A stretch of DNA of 64,000 nucleotides, taken from assembly GCF_010389155.1 (NCBI RefSeq), contig NC_057764.1, positions 2,108,001 to 2,172,000 on the forward strand, read 5' to 3'. The stretch comes from Erigeron canadensis (taxonomy: Eukaryota > Streptophyta > Magnoliopsida > Asterales > Asteraceae). Below are positions 32,281 through 44,620 of this stretch, one piece after another. How positions within the stretch are numbered: the stretch's first letter is position 1; every line of letters begins with the position of its first letter. Made by a program: the position numbers and the translations under genes. The notes below the pieces were generated by a model. It saw only the letters and a list, made by a program, of their open reading frames with translations. It was not told the DNA's origin and did not search any database.

Positions 32281-32430
32281 TACTACAAAAAAGCACGTCT
32301 TTAGAGACTGAAAAACCAGTCGCTGTTGATTAATCAGTTACTACAGCTTAGTCGTAGAAAGTACCAGCCTATATAAAACAGAAAAATCAGTTTTTATTTT
32401 TCAGTCTCTGAAGGTCTATTTTTTGTAATA
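32281..32430. mobile_element. Short CACTA-like MITE, about 150 bp
   Basis: The left end is tactacaaaaaagcacgtct and the right end, on the other strand, is tattacaaaaaatagacctt. Both continue into agagactgaaaaa. This fits the CACTACAAAAAA ends of CACTA transposons with one or two changes in the terminal bases. No clear 3-bp duplication is visible. Confidence 0.5.
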
Positions 32431-33837
32431 TTGACACATGGTAAAGTGGGACCAATGAACTAGGGGTTATGAGGAACCCCTCACTCCAAAGAGAACCCCT
32501 AATGAAAAGGGGAATTCTACAAGTCACAATACTAGGAAAAATAGGGGTTTCAATAACCCCTCACTCCTCATGGCCTAAGCGACATTCAATTATGTAAATA
32601 TTGTGCACTTAAGTTATTTTTAAATTTTCAATAAATTTAAAACCAAACGTATATGATCTATCAAAAATATCCTTGATGAATTGATTAACATTATCTATCT
32701 TTTAACTTTTAAACTCTACACTACCTCCTTTTGTCTGAATTACCTTTAGATCAATAACTTACATACTTACACTAGTACTTGTCGTCGTTACCACCATCAT
32801 TAACCTACATATGGCTAACAACGTCTATCATTTTCATATTTATTTTTAATGAAAATATAGTTGGGAAGAAAGATTAAGAAACAAAATGTTTAAAAGTTCC
32901 ACTTGAAGGTAAGTTCATGTACGTTAGCTTGTTGAATGAGCGAATATGAAGATAACCCACGTTTGTTCAAGTGTGTTCGCAAATGTTTGATAATTTATTT
33001 GTAAACCTTTCTTATTTAATGCATCCTATTCTCCGTTTTGAGTTTCTGTTCATTCGTTTATAACTTAATGACATTTAGATATATTTTCTAATTATTATAA
33101 AACATAATATCATAATTAAAAGCATGTCAGATCACTATTTTCAAATTCATGATGTTTTATATTATGGAATTTATATTGTAATGCTTCTTGTTATATGTTT
33201 GATATCTCTGCTCATTTGTGTTTTTCACTTAGGTTTATTGACACAAGGAATTGATCTTCCAAAGGTTACGGCAGATTTAAAATGGACCAACTTGATACTT
33301 TTGGATCAATGGCCCACCATAATTGGTCGGAGACAAATGAATCAACTTACCCTAAACGATGGCATGTAGAGGCCCAATTATTCATCCATAAGACGGACCA
33401 CAAGTCCATAACCATAAGTCCATAAGCAAATGATGATATCAATTTTGCTGGATTTAATTCTTTCTTATAAAAAAAAAATATTTAAGTTATAATATATTTT
33501 TATGCATAAATAAAAATTTGTTTTTAATAAAGATTTGCAAAAAATTTTATTGAATAACACGCTTTTTTTTAGATTTTAAAAGTCAGTTTTGCTCGTAAAA
33601 GATACATATATAGTTGAAAAGCTCTAGTAAAAATGTTTTCATAATAATATTTACTTTTTATTCGAGGCAAGATAAACGGTGTCTTGCATTTAATTATAAG
33701 ACGAATTGAAATTCATTAGTTATATTCAAAGGGTACATGCGTGATGCGACTGTTTTAACATTTATAGAGAATGTAGGATTTATTAAGTTATTTTAAAAAT
33801 TATAAAGAAAAAGAGAACATAAAAAAAAAAAAAGGTA

Positions 33838-33911
33838 ATGAGGGAACCCTAGCCTCTGTACCACAATCGGACAAAGCCTAATAAGAAAACATGACGATTT
33901 TACAATACAAA
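33838..33911. repeat. Dispersed repeat copy, related to 4596-4672
   Basis: agggaaccctagcctctgtacc and the following gattttacaat match the block in the transporter intron in order and spacing. A poly(A) run precedes it, as expected for the tail of an antisense SINE-like element. Confidence 0.3.
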
Positions 33912-34072
33912 GTAAATATACAGGGGAAATAATATATGTGCACTAATCTGTTTCTTATTTCCACAAAATGACATGATTAAGTGTTTACCTAATTGTTAAG
34001 TTATTATTGTCAAGTTAATACAGTTGGTATGATATACATGCATATCAGTGCATGAACCTTGAATCCACATAT

Positions 34073-37000
34073 TCAATCGTCATAAAATTCTTGACCCGAA
34101 AAACTACCCATTATCGCTAGCTGCATGTTTTCAGATGGTTTCCAATGCCGCTTCCTTTGGTTTATAAACCAGTTATTGATTTGCTTTTGATCTAGTCCTG
34201 TTGATTCCGCCAACGATATCTTATCAGCTTCCTACATTTGATTAAACAAAAGTTCATCAAATGGTTCAATTATTCACAAATATTGAATCAATGAACTATC
34301 AATTGCATATATATCACACTATTTAATTTTCTATATCGTAAGTGTAACTAAAATCTCAATTTACGATAATTGATGTATCACTAAAAGGCGCCCAACGACA
34401 TACAAAAAATGTTGGCTAACAAAAAAAAAAGGAAGTTTGAAAACAGGATGAAGTTTACCGTAGGGTAAGGCCATTTGTAATGAGAATCCCACCATTCAAG
34501 CAAAGTATGCCTTGCCTCATTTGGGAGCTTCCCTTTCTTCTTCTTCTTGGAAAATTCATGCTTAAGGGAGCTTATATGACCTCCAAATTTCCGCAACAAG
34601 GTGTCTTTCAGTTCCTGGTCTTCTCTACTCACGTGTGTGTTTTCCGTCTCACCTCCACTCAATTCTTCTTCCGATGATGCATCATCTTAATGGAAAAATA
34701 TACAAGTGAATTAGTGAAGGTGGAACCATTGATGATTAGATCTTACAAAAATCAGTATTGTATGTAGTAAAGGTGACCTAAATGAGTTGGCTTCGTGCAT
34801 ATATCAAACATTAATAAAAAGTTTATATTAACAAGTTTACGATACTAAAAATTCCTGCGACTGCTATTTTGCCACCTCTAAGCTATACACGAGACAATTT
34901 GAACTACCCCTAATTAAACTACATATGTGTACGTATAGGTAGTCCCATGCGAACATGATACTTCACATATATTTGTCACTACAAATCCTTAAGTTATAAG
35001 TAAAAAGTCTTTATCCCATTAAAAAATTGATAAGTCAAAACATGACACTTATTATGGGACGTAAGGAGTAAATATTATATATAAATAAGTATCAAAAAAC
35101 TCAAGGGATAAAATTTGAGACATCATAACGCATTAGAAAAGTTTAGGAGTTAAAAGTTGCAGACAATATCACCCCACGTAAATCCTAAAAGAGATTTTGA
35201 TTGAGATAATGAACACGACGACAAAGTGATTACCAAAGAAGTCCCACAACATAAGTACCAACAGACTCCTATAATCGGATCCAATTTAAGGTGGCTAATT
35301 AAAAAATCAACAATGAAGTAGTAGAAATACTTGTAAGGATTGGATTAAGAAGTTAATAATGATCAGAATGTCCACTCACTACTACAGTTAAAGGTCTTTA
35401 AGGTGGAACCCGTAGCTTTACGACAAGCTTTGTTATTGATTTCACCTGAAATCATTTTGCTAAGCACTTTAATAAAACAATTAACCTGTAACCAAAAGGT
35501 TATTAAATGACGCAAAGAAACGCATCACTCCAAGGCATGCTTCACAACATGGAGTACATAGTCATAACTATAAGAACTGTACAATGGTCTTCAATGATAG
35601 TAATTTATTTTGTACAAAAAAAATACATATGTCATATACAAAAAATACAAGTAATATACATACAATTAGACATTGTATAACCGTGTGATGCAACATTGGC
35701 TGTTGATAGGTTTCTTAGTCTTGTATCCGTGATATCCGGAAAATATCTTATCTTTCTTTATTGTAACTCAAGCTTATAACAATATTATCATTTCGAGAAA
35801 AAAAAAATAATTCTTCATCATATATTTTTTTACATTCTAATTTAGATATATATGAACAAATTTAATTTAACGGGGCATGAGAAGAGAGAAAATGAATTAA
35901 AGACGAAGTTTATGAACAATGTTTTCATGTGAGGACATAGACTTGGATGTAGAATAGTTGTATAGGACAACTGGTTGTTAAGTCTTTTCAATGTCAGTAG
36001 CAACCGAGTCTGACTGATTGACGGGGGCATGGAAAGAAAGTTTACCCCACCATCAAATCAAACTTGTCAGCAATTTCCACTCCCCAAACCAATATAATCT
36101 TTGATTATATGTATATTTAATTTCTTACCTTGCCAGAGACAAAACTTTCTACTTTACGCCACCCCCCGCATGCATGTCTCTCTCTGTGTACCTACATCTA
36201 TATGATATGAATTTTATACATCTATTTATATTCTTTTGATAATGATGCATCATCGCATGAACTTTATTTATCTTTGATAAAGATCATCATACCACAATTC
36301 AGATTTATATTCATAATGGAATGTAAAAAATGAGATGAGAGAGACAAAATAGTTATCACTCTCCGCGTATGATTTAAATGTTACATTAATGTATATTGGA
36401 GTAACTTATTATATAAGCATTGTTTCTGGTTTTATATAGATATTTTATATTGTGACATATATTCCCATATCCATGCACACAAACTAACACTTGTATGTCA
36501 CATATTTTAAGAACCAATATAGTTTGATGAAAGATCTTTCTAAAAGCAGTCTCTATATTCAGTCTACATATATCTCACAGCCTAGAACATAGTCCATTTA
36601 TAACGAAAACTAGGTACTGTTGTTATCTTTATTATTAATTCCATAGATATATTATTGTTTACTTTTTCAAAAATAAATTAAATATTACTCATTCTTTTAA
36701 TTCTTATAACCTTCAATAAATATACATTTATACAACTTTTCAAGTCATATTAGTCTTGAACACACAAGGATAAAAAAAAAGACATTTTACTATGAGTAAG
36801 TTATGGGTTTTGGAATGGAATAAAGACAATGGCTTGTTAGCTACAGCACAACTAGATTTATTTAAATTCCAACTAAATTAAAGTTAGCTATGAAAAACCT
36901 AGACACCATTGTTACATGCAAATGAGAAGAGAACAAAATAGTTTTTAGAGAATGAACTATTGATAGTCCCATTCTAAACAGGGCAAGCACAACTTGACAC

Positions 37001-40000
37001 GTAAGCAATAGCATGCAAGCAAGCAAGTAAGCAAAGATAGATAGATTAGGAGTGACTTGACACCACCACAAACACAAACACTAGGCAATGTTTTCCTTTT
37101 TTTATTTATGTGAAAGCTGCAAAAAAGCAGGCAGCGTAAAACACGGGAGTCCATGTGAAATCTTTTCGACCACACAATATAATCCAAGGATATGAATCAT
37201 TCCATCCATCCCATGCATACATACATAAATATAAATATATACATATAGCTTACTCACTTAAAGAACACAAATCTTCTGTTAAAAGAAAACACTAGTATAA
37301 AATATAAATCTATATTTCTCACAATTGTACGTTGTTCAAACATGGACATGTTTCAAGCCCGCTTACACTGTATTTTTCACAATTGTACGTGGTTCAAACG
37401 TGGACATGTTTCAAGCAGTAGGGTTGGGCTTGACTCGGATTCGACCCAAAACTAAAACCACAATCGATTCGTTCGAATTTTCAATTTATAATTTTGAGTG
37501 ATGATCAAAATGTTTTAAGGTGGTGCTATGTTATATAATATTGTAAATCATGTTTGGTAGCATATGTTAACTAAAAACTTAACATATGGATCATCTTTCC
37601 ATTGTTTTTAACGTAAAACAAAAAAAGAAAAAAGAATGGTATAGTAATGTGATCACAATTATTTTCAATTCGATGGATGTTGTATATAGCGATGTCCTAA
37701 CGAAATGAGACGGCTCGCTAACAAGAAAATAATTCACACGAAATGATGGAACTCTCATTAATACTCACTTGGTCTACGATGACAAAACTCAAATTAAAAT
37801 TCTAAAAAAAAAAACACATACGCGTGTGTATATAAACATACATTATTCACGACCCAACAGATATTAAAGCAATGCATTCGGGGCGACCTGATGCTGAAAA
37901 CTGGCCAATTCTATCCGTATAAAGACCAGACCCAGTTGAACCAATTAAAAAAAAAAGAAAGTCGCACAAAGACCAAACCGAAGATCATACCTCTGTTTGC
38001 TAGGTGTTTCACCAGGCAAACCATAGATCATTGACACATACCTATATTATTAATTTAGCAAGTACTTTTTAGGGGCATAAGTTAAAATTTTGATCAAAGT
38101 TTCTGGAATTGATGTTTGTTTTGATATCAATACAAACCTTACGATTTCTCAAATAGTTGACCACAAGCATTACAAAATTAAAGAATGCAAAAGATTGACC
38201 CAAATGACGAAAAGAATAAATACTCCACCATACTCCTATCTGGTCGTGACACCATGAGACGATAAACTCTACAAGATAATACTAACATAATGGTCAATTC
38301 AAAAAGAATTGAGTAACCGATGAAAAATTGACGAATACATGAATATTTCCAAATAATTAAATATATCATGTCCAAAAATTTTGCGCATAACAGGGTAAAG
38401 TTTGACAGAATAATTTTTTTAAAATCATGATAACACTTTTTCAGATATAAAAGAGATCTTGTCTAATTTCTTGACTAACAATATAGTTAACTCCTGTGAT
38501 TGGGGTTCTCAACTTAAGCTAACCGTACCTATTAATTTGAGCAAGAAACATCTAAGGGTCCACGGTCTTCACAAATTCTCTATGGTTGTTTTGGGTACTT
38601 GGCCAGCAGGCTTTTCACCCCTTCTATCAGAGGTCGTATGAAGCAACGGAATAGCACAATCCAACATGACTATCGTACAAAAGTTCACATTTCATGTCGC
38701 CTGTTAATACTAAACTTGGACATTCTAACTTAGAGAATTCTGATAACTAAAATACACGACACACTTCCAAAAATCCAGTAACGCAAGGGTTAAAGAGTAC
38801 CAAATTGGAGATGTTGATAACTTCAAAACATTAAACTAATTAACAAAACACATCTATCATATAAAGTATCTAAACTAAGTGAACAAGCTAACTATCATTA
38901 CTTTAAACAAATTGCATGTTAACCTATTGAAAATGTCACATGTACTAAACATAAATTCTTTAATGAAGCTACTGCATGTTAAAACAGATATCAGTCATGA
39001 CTCATTCCAACTCATATAGTTGCGTTATATCAATTCTAATTACCAAAATAATTAATGTTATATATCATGCCGAAGAATTGGGGCATCAGAAAGTTCTGTG
39101 CACGTGATTATATGCCTTAATGCACAGAAATAAAACCTATCAGCAAATAAAGCGCAAACAAAGCACACGAGGCCAGCGAAGAATCATTTCTTCGGTTCTT
39201 CACATAACTAAAACTCTAAAAGTTAACTTGTACTTTGAAACTTATATATTAATAGTTGCTAACACCCTTAAAGATATCAGTGTCCAAAACAAGTCTTTAG
39301 TCATAAATCTGAATCACTTTTACTTAAAATATTGGCTTTGAGCATCAAAGGCTACTTAAAAGGCTAATACTTGCATGATCTCTCCACCACTCCATTTGGG
39401 GATGGAGACAAAGAGTGGAATATTTCTGACTAAAACTCATGAAAAATAACAACTTCATCACTTCCAAGTTAATTAATTAAAATATATAAAAAGGATAGCC
39501 ACTAATTAAAGAGCTCAAAAGGCAGAGATTTGAGTTTAAAACATCGATCCGGTGTACTTTGCTTATTTAACTATAAGAATCCATATTTGACAAAGAAAAT
39601 AAACAGCAGCTAGTGCATCAAAACTTAACATGGGCTTCTTTTAGAATGTTTTCTCATGATTAATGCAGGACCACATGATACAAGTATCAACTTAGATTGC
39701 AGTACCTCGAATAATTAGATTACTAATATATATGTACTTCTCAGGTGATCTTCTATTAATCAACTCTCCTTAGTCCTTACTAATTACTTATGTTAATCAT
39801 GTGTATATATCCCGCTAAATAACCCTCAAAAGGCACCATCTGATAAGGCCAATAGTAGTAATTAACAACTAGTAAAAGATCATGTCATATTTCATATATA
39901 ATTTTCATATATTTCCTGAAATCATATAGTTCTACAGATCCTTGGCATATCAATGCCTGCACATTAACACATACAACTATATAATATCATTTTTGCATTT

Positions 40001-41962
40001 AATTACTGGTACATGACCAAAAACTAACACAATGCATGAAGCATAATATCTTTTAACATACTTAATTACAGCAAAAGTACCACATAAAAATAGTCAAAGA
40101 AAATATACACAGCAAATTGAAGTTTTTCTGTCATTTCAGTTCATTTGAAACGATTTAGCGAAGTCCTAGTTTATATTAGTATGGAATTATTATCATGTCA
40201 TCCTAATCTCTTCAACCACAAAGAAAAAGCTATATCGAACATCTCCAGGTTCATTATTTGTATTTATAATATCTACTTGATCCGGATAGTAAAACCAAAA
40301 GCTAACAAAATATATTCCAAACATGACAACATACCACCAAAACTAAAAAAAGAACATAAATGCTGTTCAAGTCCATGATTGCATGCCTCTATTTGATGTT
40401 TAATATAATATTATCTTTCATCAGGAATTTCAACTTGCTGTAAACATAAAGATAAAATAACATATACAAAAACACACACATATATTCCTAAGACATTAAT
40501 GTATGTGCAGTGCACACTACTGATATAGTAAAATATAAGACAAGTCTAAATGAGGCAAAATTAAATTATTTAAAAAAATAAATAGACAAATAGAAAAGGA
40601 AATTTAGGTAAGTAGTTTAGTTAGGTTAATTCAGGTAAAAATATATATACTCAAATTATTTTTTGGGTAAGATGCTCTCTCTTATTATTATACTCGTAAC
40701 AACATTAAGTGAACTCCTATTTGAGATGCATATATATACTAGATATATGTGAATAAGACGATGTCTATGGAATACGAACCTAAACGAATTATCTAAGATA
40801 TGTGTACAACATATTACGATACATTTAAGTTGATTTGCCACTTCTACCCCTCTGTGATATATAATAAGTTGCCGAATATAATCTCTCTACAGATCGGATG
40901 CAAATCTCTCTTTTAGACAACCCTTATAGGTACTCAATTGAGCAACGAAGATTGAGGGCATCACAACAAGATGATGAAATAACCTTTGGAAAACCGAAGA
41001 AGCCAAGAACAAGCATATATAGCTTATGAAGCATAAATCCTAATATTAGGTATCTTAAACTAGATATACATCACGAACCAAAAGAATGCCACCCATATCA
41101 TGATAAACACCACTTAAATTGTCCCTCTGGATATGAACTATGTGCACCCAAAGTCGGAGTCAATAGCTAAACTCAGTCGGTAGACTACAAAGCACATAAT
41201 AACATGTTAGAAGGGTAGACTTGCAAGAAAAATAAGTTTACTATAGAATTAAAAACTCAAAACAGTTAATAAGGCAAAGTCTCCTTTTTGTATTGGGCGA
41301 TGATAAATGTACTACAAATATTACAGCAAACTGTACAAGTAAATAATGCCTAAATGTGGTAGATTAATTAAGATATGTGGTACTAATATCATCTCTCTTT
41401 TGTATTAACTAAACAACATGACACTACATCTTCAAATTTCCATTTCCCAATAGAAACATAACATCTATCTATATTTTTTAGGTATAGTATTCAAGTTCTT
41501 TCAAGTCATACTACACATAAAACAAATTATTATATAATTATATAACCACATAATACTATTACAACTTTAGCCACAAAATTACTACATGTTAATTCACATG
41601 TCATTTGATCTGCTCAAGAGACGACGTCATGAACCGAGGACATCGATCTCCGAAAAATTACTCAAAACTCAACAAAAATTACGGATTAAAGAATTAGAAG
41701 AAAGTAAAAGGTAAATATGGAAGAACGCACCTTTACAAAGATTACTGAGCTGTGTTTCAATATTATTGAGAAAAACGGTGGCTTCATCAAAAGGCCTTGT
41801 CAACTCAGACTTATATTTCACTAACACTTGCCTATACATCTCCTACACACACACATATATAATTAATAGTATGATATATAATATTATAATTATACATATA
41901 AATAAATACATACATTATATATAGATAGAAAACAAAAGTTATAAACAAAACAAACACACACT

Positions 41963-41998
<36 letters not shown>

Positions 41999-42718
41999 TG
42001 CAGACCATGAACTCGTCAAGCTCAGGATCTGCTCCTAAGCCGGTAGTTGAAACGACAGCGTTTCGCATAACAATGCCATTATCTCTTCTGATTTCGTCTA
42101 ATAAACATGATATTTCTGGTGGCGCACCTAACTGTACAAAATTTTCAACATAAATTTACAAATATATTTATCACTTTAATCTCATAATAAAAACAAAAAT
42201 TCAAAATCCCTTCTAATAGCTATAGAGCTATGTTTAACACGTAAAATAATTGTTTGATCATTAATTATTTAAATCGACTGTTATTTTTATGTACAACACT
42301 TTACTGCCTGTTAGCGAAATTCAATTATATATTGAAAAAGAGGTGTAAAATAATTAATGACCTTCTGACAGTCGATAAAGGCATCAAGCAACTTAGGATA
42401 CAAAGGATGACTAGCTATTTTAGCTTTAATAACATCATGATGAACAAAAACGTCGTCGTTTCTACTTTGATCATCATCATCACGCTGATTACTACGGTGA
42501 TGACTTCTACGTCTAGGAAACTGGCTATGATCAGCGACGGAAACAGCTTCAGAGATGACGGAGGCTGTGGCGGATAACAGATGATCGGAGCCGTAAAACG
42601 CCGTCGTACGGTGGTAATGATCGACGGCGTGGTATTCCGGTTGTTGTGGGGAGATTAAGTTAGTTTCCGGCTGAATAGTGTAATCGGAGATTGAATGGAA
42701 TCCGTACATATCTTCCAT
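34073..42718 (-). CDS. Class I KNOX homeobox transcription factor (KNAT2/KNAT6-like), 326 aa
   Basis: This is a nuclear TALE-homeodomain protein. Class I KNOX proteins maintain meristems and boundaries and pair with BELL partners through the KNOX domains. Five exons on the - strand join in frame: 42718-42362, 42131-42006, 41842-41731, 34685-34459 and 34231-34073. KNOX1 starts at about residue 97 ([18 protein letters not shown]). KNOX2 covers about 150-198 ([16 protein letters not shown]). The ELK domain is at 223-245 and the TALE homeodomain at about 246-308, with the PYP loop at 271-273 and [10 protein letters not shown] at 295-304. Every domain is complete. The N-terminus [10 protein letters not shown] recalls the MYGF start of KNAT6. 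The first 95 residues are low in structure and include a D/R-rich stretch. Intron 3 is 7,045 bp. Large third introns are typical of class I KNOX genes, and insertions in that intron of maize knotted1 alter its expression. Class assignment is firm; the KNAT2/6 subgroup is likely. Confidence 0.9.
35044..35070. mobile_element. Stowaway-like MITE end (truncated)
   Basis: gacacttattatgggacgta followed by aggagta is the reverse of the Stowaway/Tc1-mariner terminal sequence (tactcc...gtcccataataagtgtc). I do not see the matching left end, so only a fragment or a very diverged copy remains. Confidence 0.4.
37320..37416. repeat. Two 39-bp direct repeats in KNOX intron 3
   Basis: Copies at 37320-37358 and 37378-37416, starting cacaattgtacgt and ending gacatgtttcaagc, differ at two bases. 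They are 58 bp apart start to start. Each contains caattg and acatgt, short palindromes of the kind bound by transcription factors. Confidence 0.85.
41962..41998. repeat. (TA)n(GA)n microsatellite in KNOX intron 2
   Basis: A TA run followed directly by a GA run ends about 8 bp from the exon 2 donor site at 42005. On the gene's strand it is a TC-rich tract just inside the intron. Confidence 0.9.
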
Positions 42719-43330
42719 GTGAATTAAGTTTTATATATTGGTAGTAGAATTGTAGTAAAATAATAATTATAAAAAATAATTATTAATAGGTGTGACAAAT
42801 AAAAGATGAAATGATTAATGGTTTATATGTATGTATGTATGTGTTTGTATGTATATCTACTATGAGAGAAGAACAGTTTAGGGTTTGTTACTTTGGAGGG
42901 AGGTTGCTTTTGGATAGAGTGGTGGAAAAAAGGTTGTAGAGTGTAATATAGAGCTTAAGCAATACAGATAAAAGTCACTAGTGTATTTTTTTTATCAATT
43001 CCAAAATGAAAGATATTATGCTCAAGAGAAATCGAAGCTGAGAAAGCTATCTAGTATTTCGTATGCTAGTTCGATATCGTGGGTAGTGGTGGCATTCGTA
43101 GAGGCATGTTGACGGTGATGGTGTGGTTATTAATGTAGAAGTAGATAATGTAAAAGGGTAGTATGTTTAGTTTAAAAGTTAGAGTAATCTATATTGTAAT
43201 CCCCATATTTCTAGGATAGTTGCTAGTAGGTGGGGTGGGGTGGGTTGGACGGTACAATGAGCATCTTATATTATACTTCCCATATTTCTAGGGTAGTCCC
43301 TCATTATCTCCAAGAAAGAGAGTGTGTGTC
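42719..43330. other. 5' flank of the KNOX gene
   Basis: This is sequence upstream of the KNOX start codon on the - strand. It is AT-rich with a (TATG)n stretch near 42825-42850. I see no confident core promoter element and no gene. Confidence 0.4.
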
Positions 43331-43339
43331 TGTGTGTAC

Positions 43340-44500
43340 GTGTGTGTCATGGTGTGAGCCTCCATGGCATCCCTAGCTTGATTTCATTGATTTCGGGTAA
43401 TTTGGAGAATATCTAGGCTTGTATTTCGATTCTTTAATCATCTTTAAGGTAAGGATTGAAATCTCTACTTATTTTTTTGTCATTTTCATTTATTCAATTC
43501 GTTCATACATGGTCTTTATTGATTGTATGCATTTCGTTGTTGGAATCGATGATTCCTGGTCAACCGGTAGCCGTTATTGCAATCATTTGGCGTGTAGGGG
43601 ATTTCTCTAGGTGTGGACATGTTATTGATGACATTTTGCTTATTCAATAGATTCATTTTGAGTGTCACATTTGATCTTGATCATAGATGGTTGTTTGTTA
43701 TTGAATTCATTCATTTTCATCATCTCGGTGACCTAAAGTGTAATCCTTTGAATAAGAAATCAATTTAGATTATTGAATGATAAATTTGGGTCATTTATAA
43801 GTTTATATGTTTTTTGAAAAATAGTTTGAGGTGTTAAGGTCGTTTGATGTTGAATGAGGTTTCAAAAGCAAGGGCATTTGAAGATCTGAAATTTCAGTCA
43901 TCTTCCAAAATCATATATTGTTTATAAGAATGATCTACGAGATGAGTTATACATTTTTGAAAATCTCTATGTATCATCTAAATTCGATATGTATAAAGTT
44001 TCTTTTGATTTTGTTAGACATGGGCAAATAATGTTGATTTCTAAAAATAGTCGGATTTCAAACGAATTCTGTAGGCATGTTTAGCAAACATCATAACTTA
44101 TTCATTATAGTTCTTCGAGAGTTAAACATTACATGTTTGAAACATATTTGAGTCTTCTACATTTGTTAAGAACTAAGTTTTGTCTGGTCATCTTTTATGC
44201 AAGTGAGGATGCAAGTTTGGAACTCAATATCGACAAGACCACTAATGGTCTCGCAGGTATCGTGGTCTGGGAGGTATCGTGGTCTGGGCAACCTTTTGGT
44301 GCTTGCTAGATCTCAATATCGGCGAGAACACTCTTGGTCCCGACGATATCATACATCAGAAAGTTTCAAAGTTCATTTAAGTGCTAGTTGTTTTATATTT
44401 CAATCATTCTTATACCATAGGTTGTCAGAATCTTGTAGCTTGGTCGGTATTTAGGTTGGTGACTTGTTGTGCATTTTGTGAGGTAAGATAACTACCTTTT
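43340..44500 (+). repeat. Decayed LTR-like segment related to the LARD interior and LTR
   Basis: 43380-44200 is alignable by eye, in order, to 52780-53530 inside the LARD. Shared blocks include gttattgcaatca, tttcagtcat, atttgttaagaact and agttttgtct. The next part, ttgttgtgc then gaggtaagat at about 44465-44490, matches the LARD LTR at about 49535-49560 (ttgttgtgctcttcaacgag then gtaagat). No gene is present. The short repeated word tatcgtggtctggg occurs twice at 44255-44290. Confidence 0.55.
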
Positions 44501-44620
44501 CACACGAGAACTTAATTTTTAATTAACGATTGTTAAAGCCCTTCATACGCTTGTTAAGTTACGGGAACTACGGGAGGGCTTATGGTTAACATTAATGTTC
44601 GTTATGCCTTAGTTGGCGTT

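Larger units (their letters stand above)
31718..34072. other. Spacer between the Tat element and the KNOX gene
   Basis: I see no convincing gene. It contains an inverted repeat at 32106-32186, a CACTA-derived MITE at 32281-32430, and paired gggg/cccc-rich words (aggggttatgaggaacccct) at about 32460-32580. It also has the dispersed repeat shared with intron 2 of the transporter at 33838-33911. A small open frame at 33124-33369 matches no family I know. Confidence 0.4.
34686..41730 (-). other. Intron 3 of the KNOX gene, 7.0 kb
   Basis: This is a GT-AG intron between the KNOX2 and ELK coding exons. I find no genes in it. It contains a truncated Stowaway-like end (35044-35070) and two 39-bp direct repeats (37320-37416). 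Otherwise it is AT-rich and notably free of large transposons compared with the rest of the window. That would fit an intron carrying regulatory sequence, which is inference. Confidence 0.8.

Noticed and set aside
33124..33369. 81-codon frame that might be a small exon
   Set aside because: A possible acceptor precedes it, but there is no recognised domain, partner exon or promoter.
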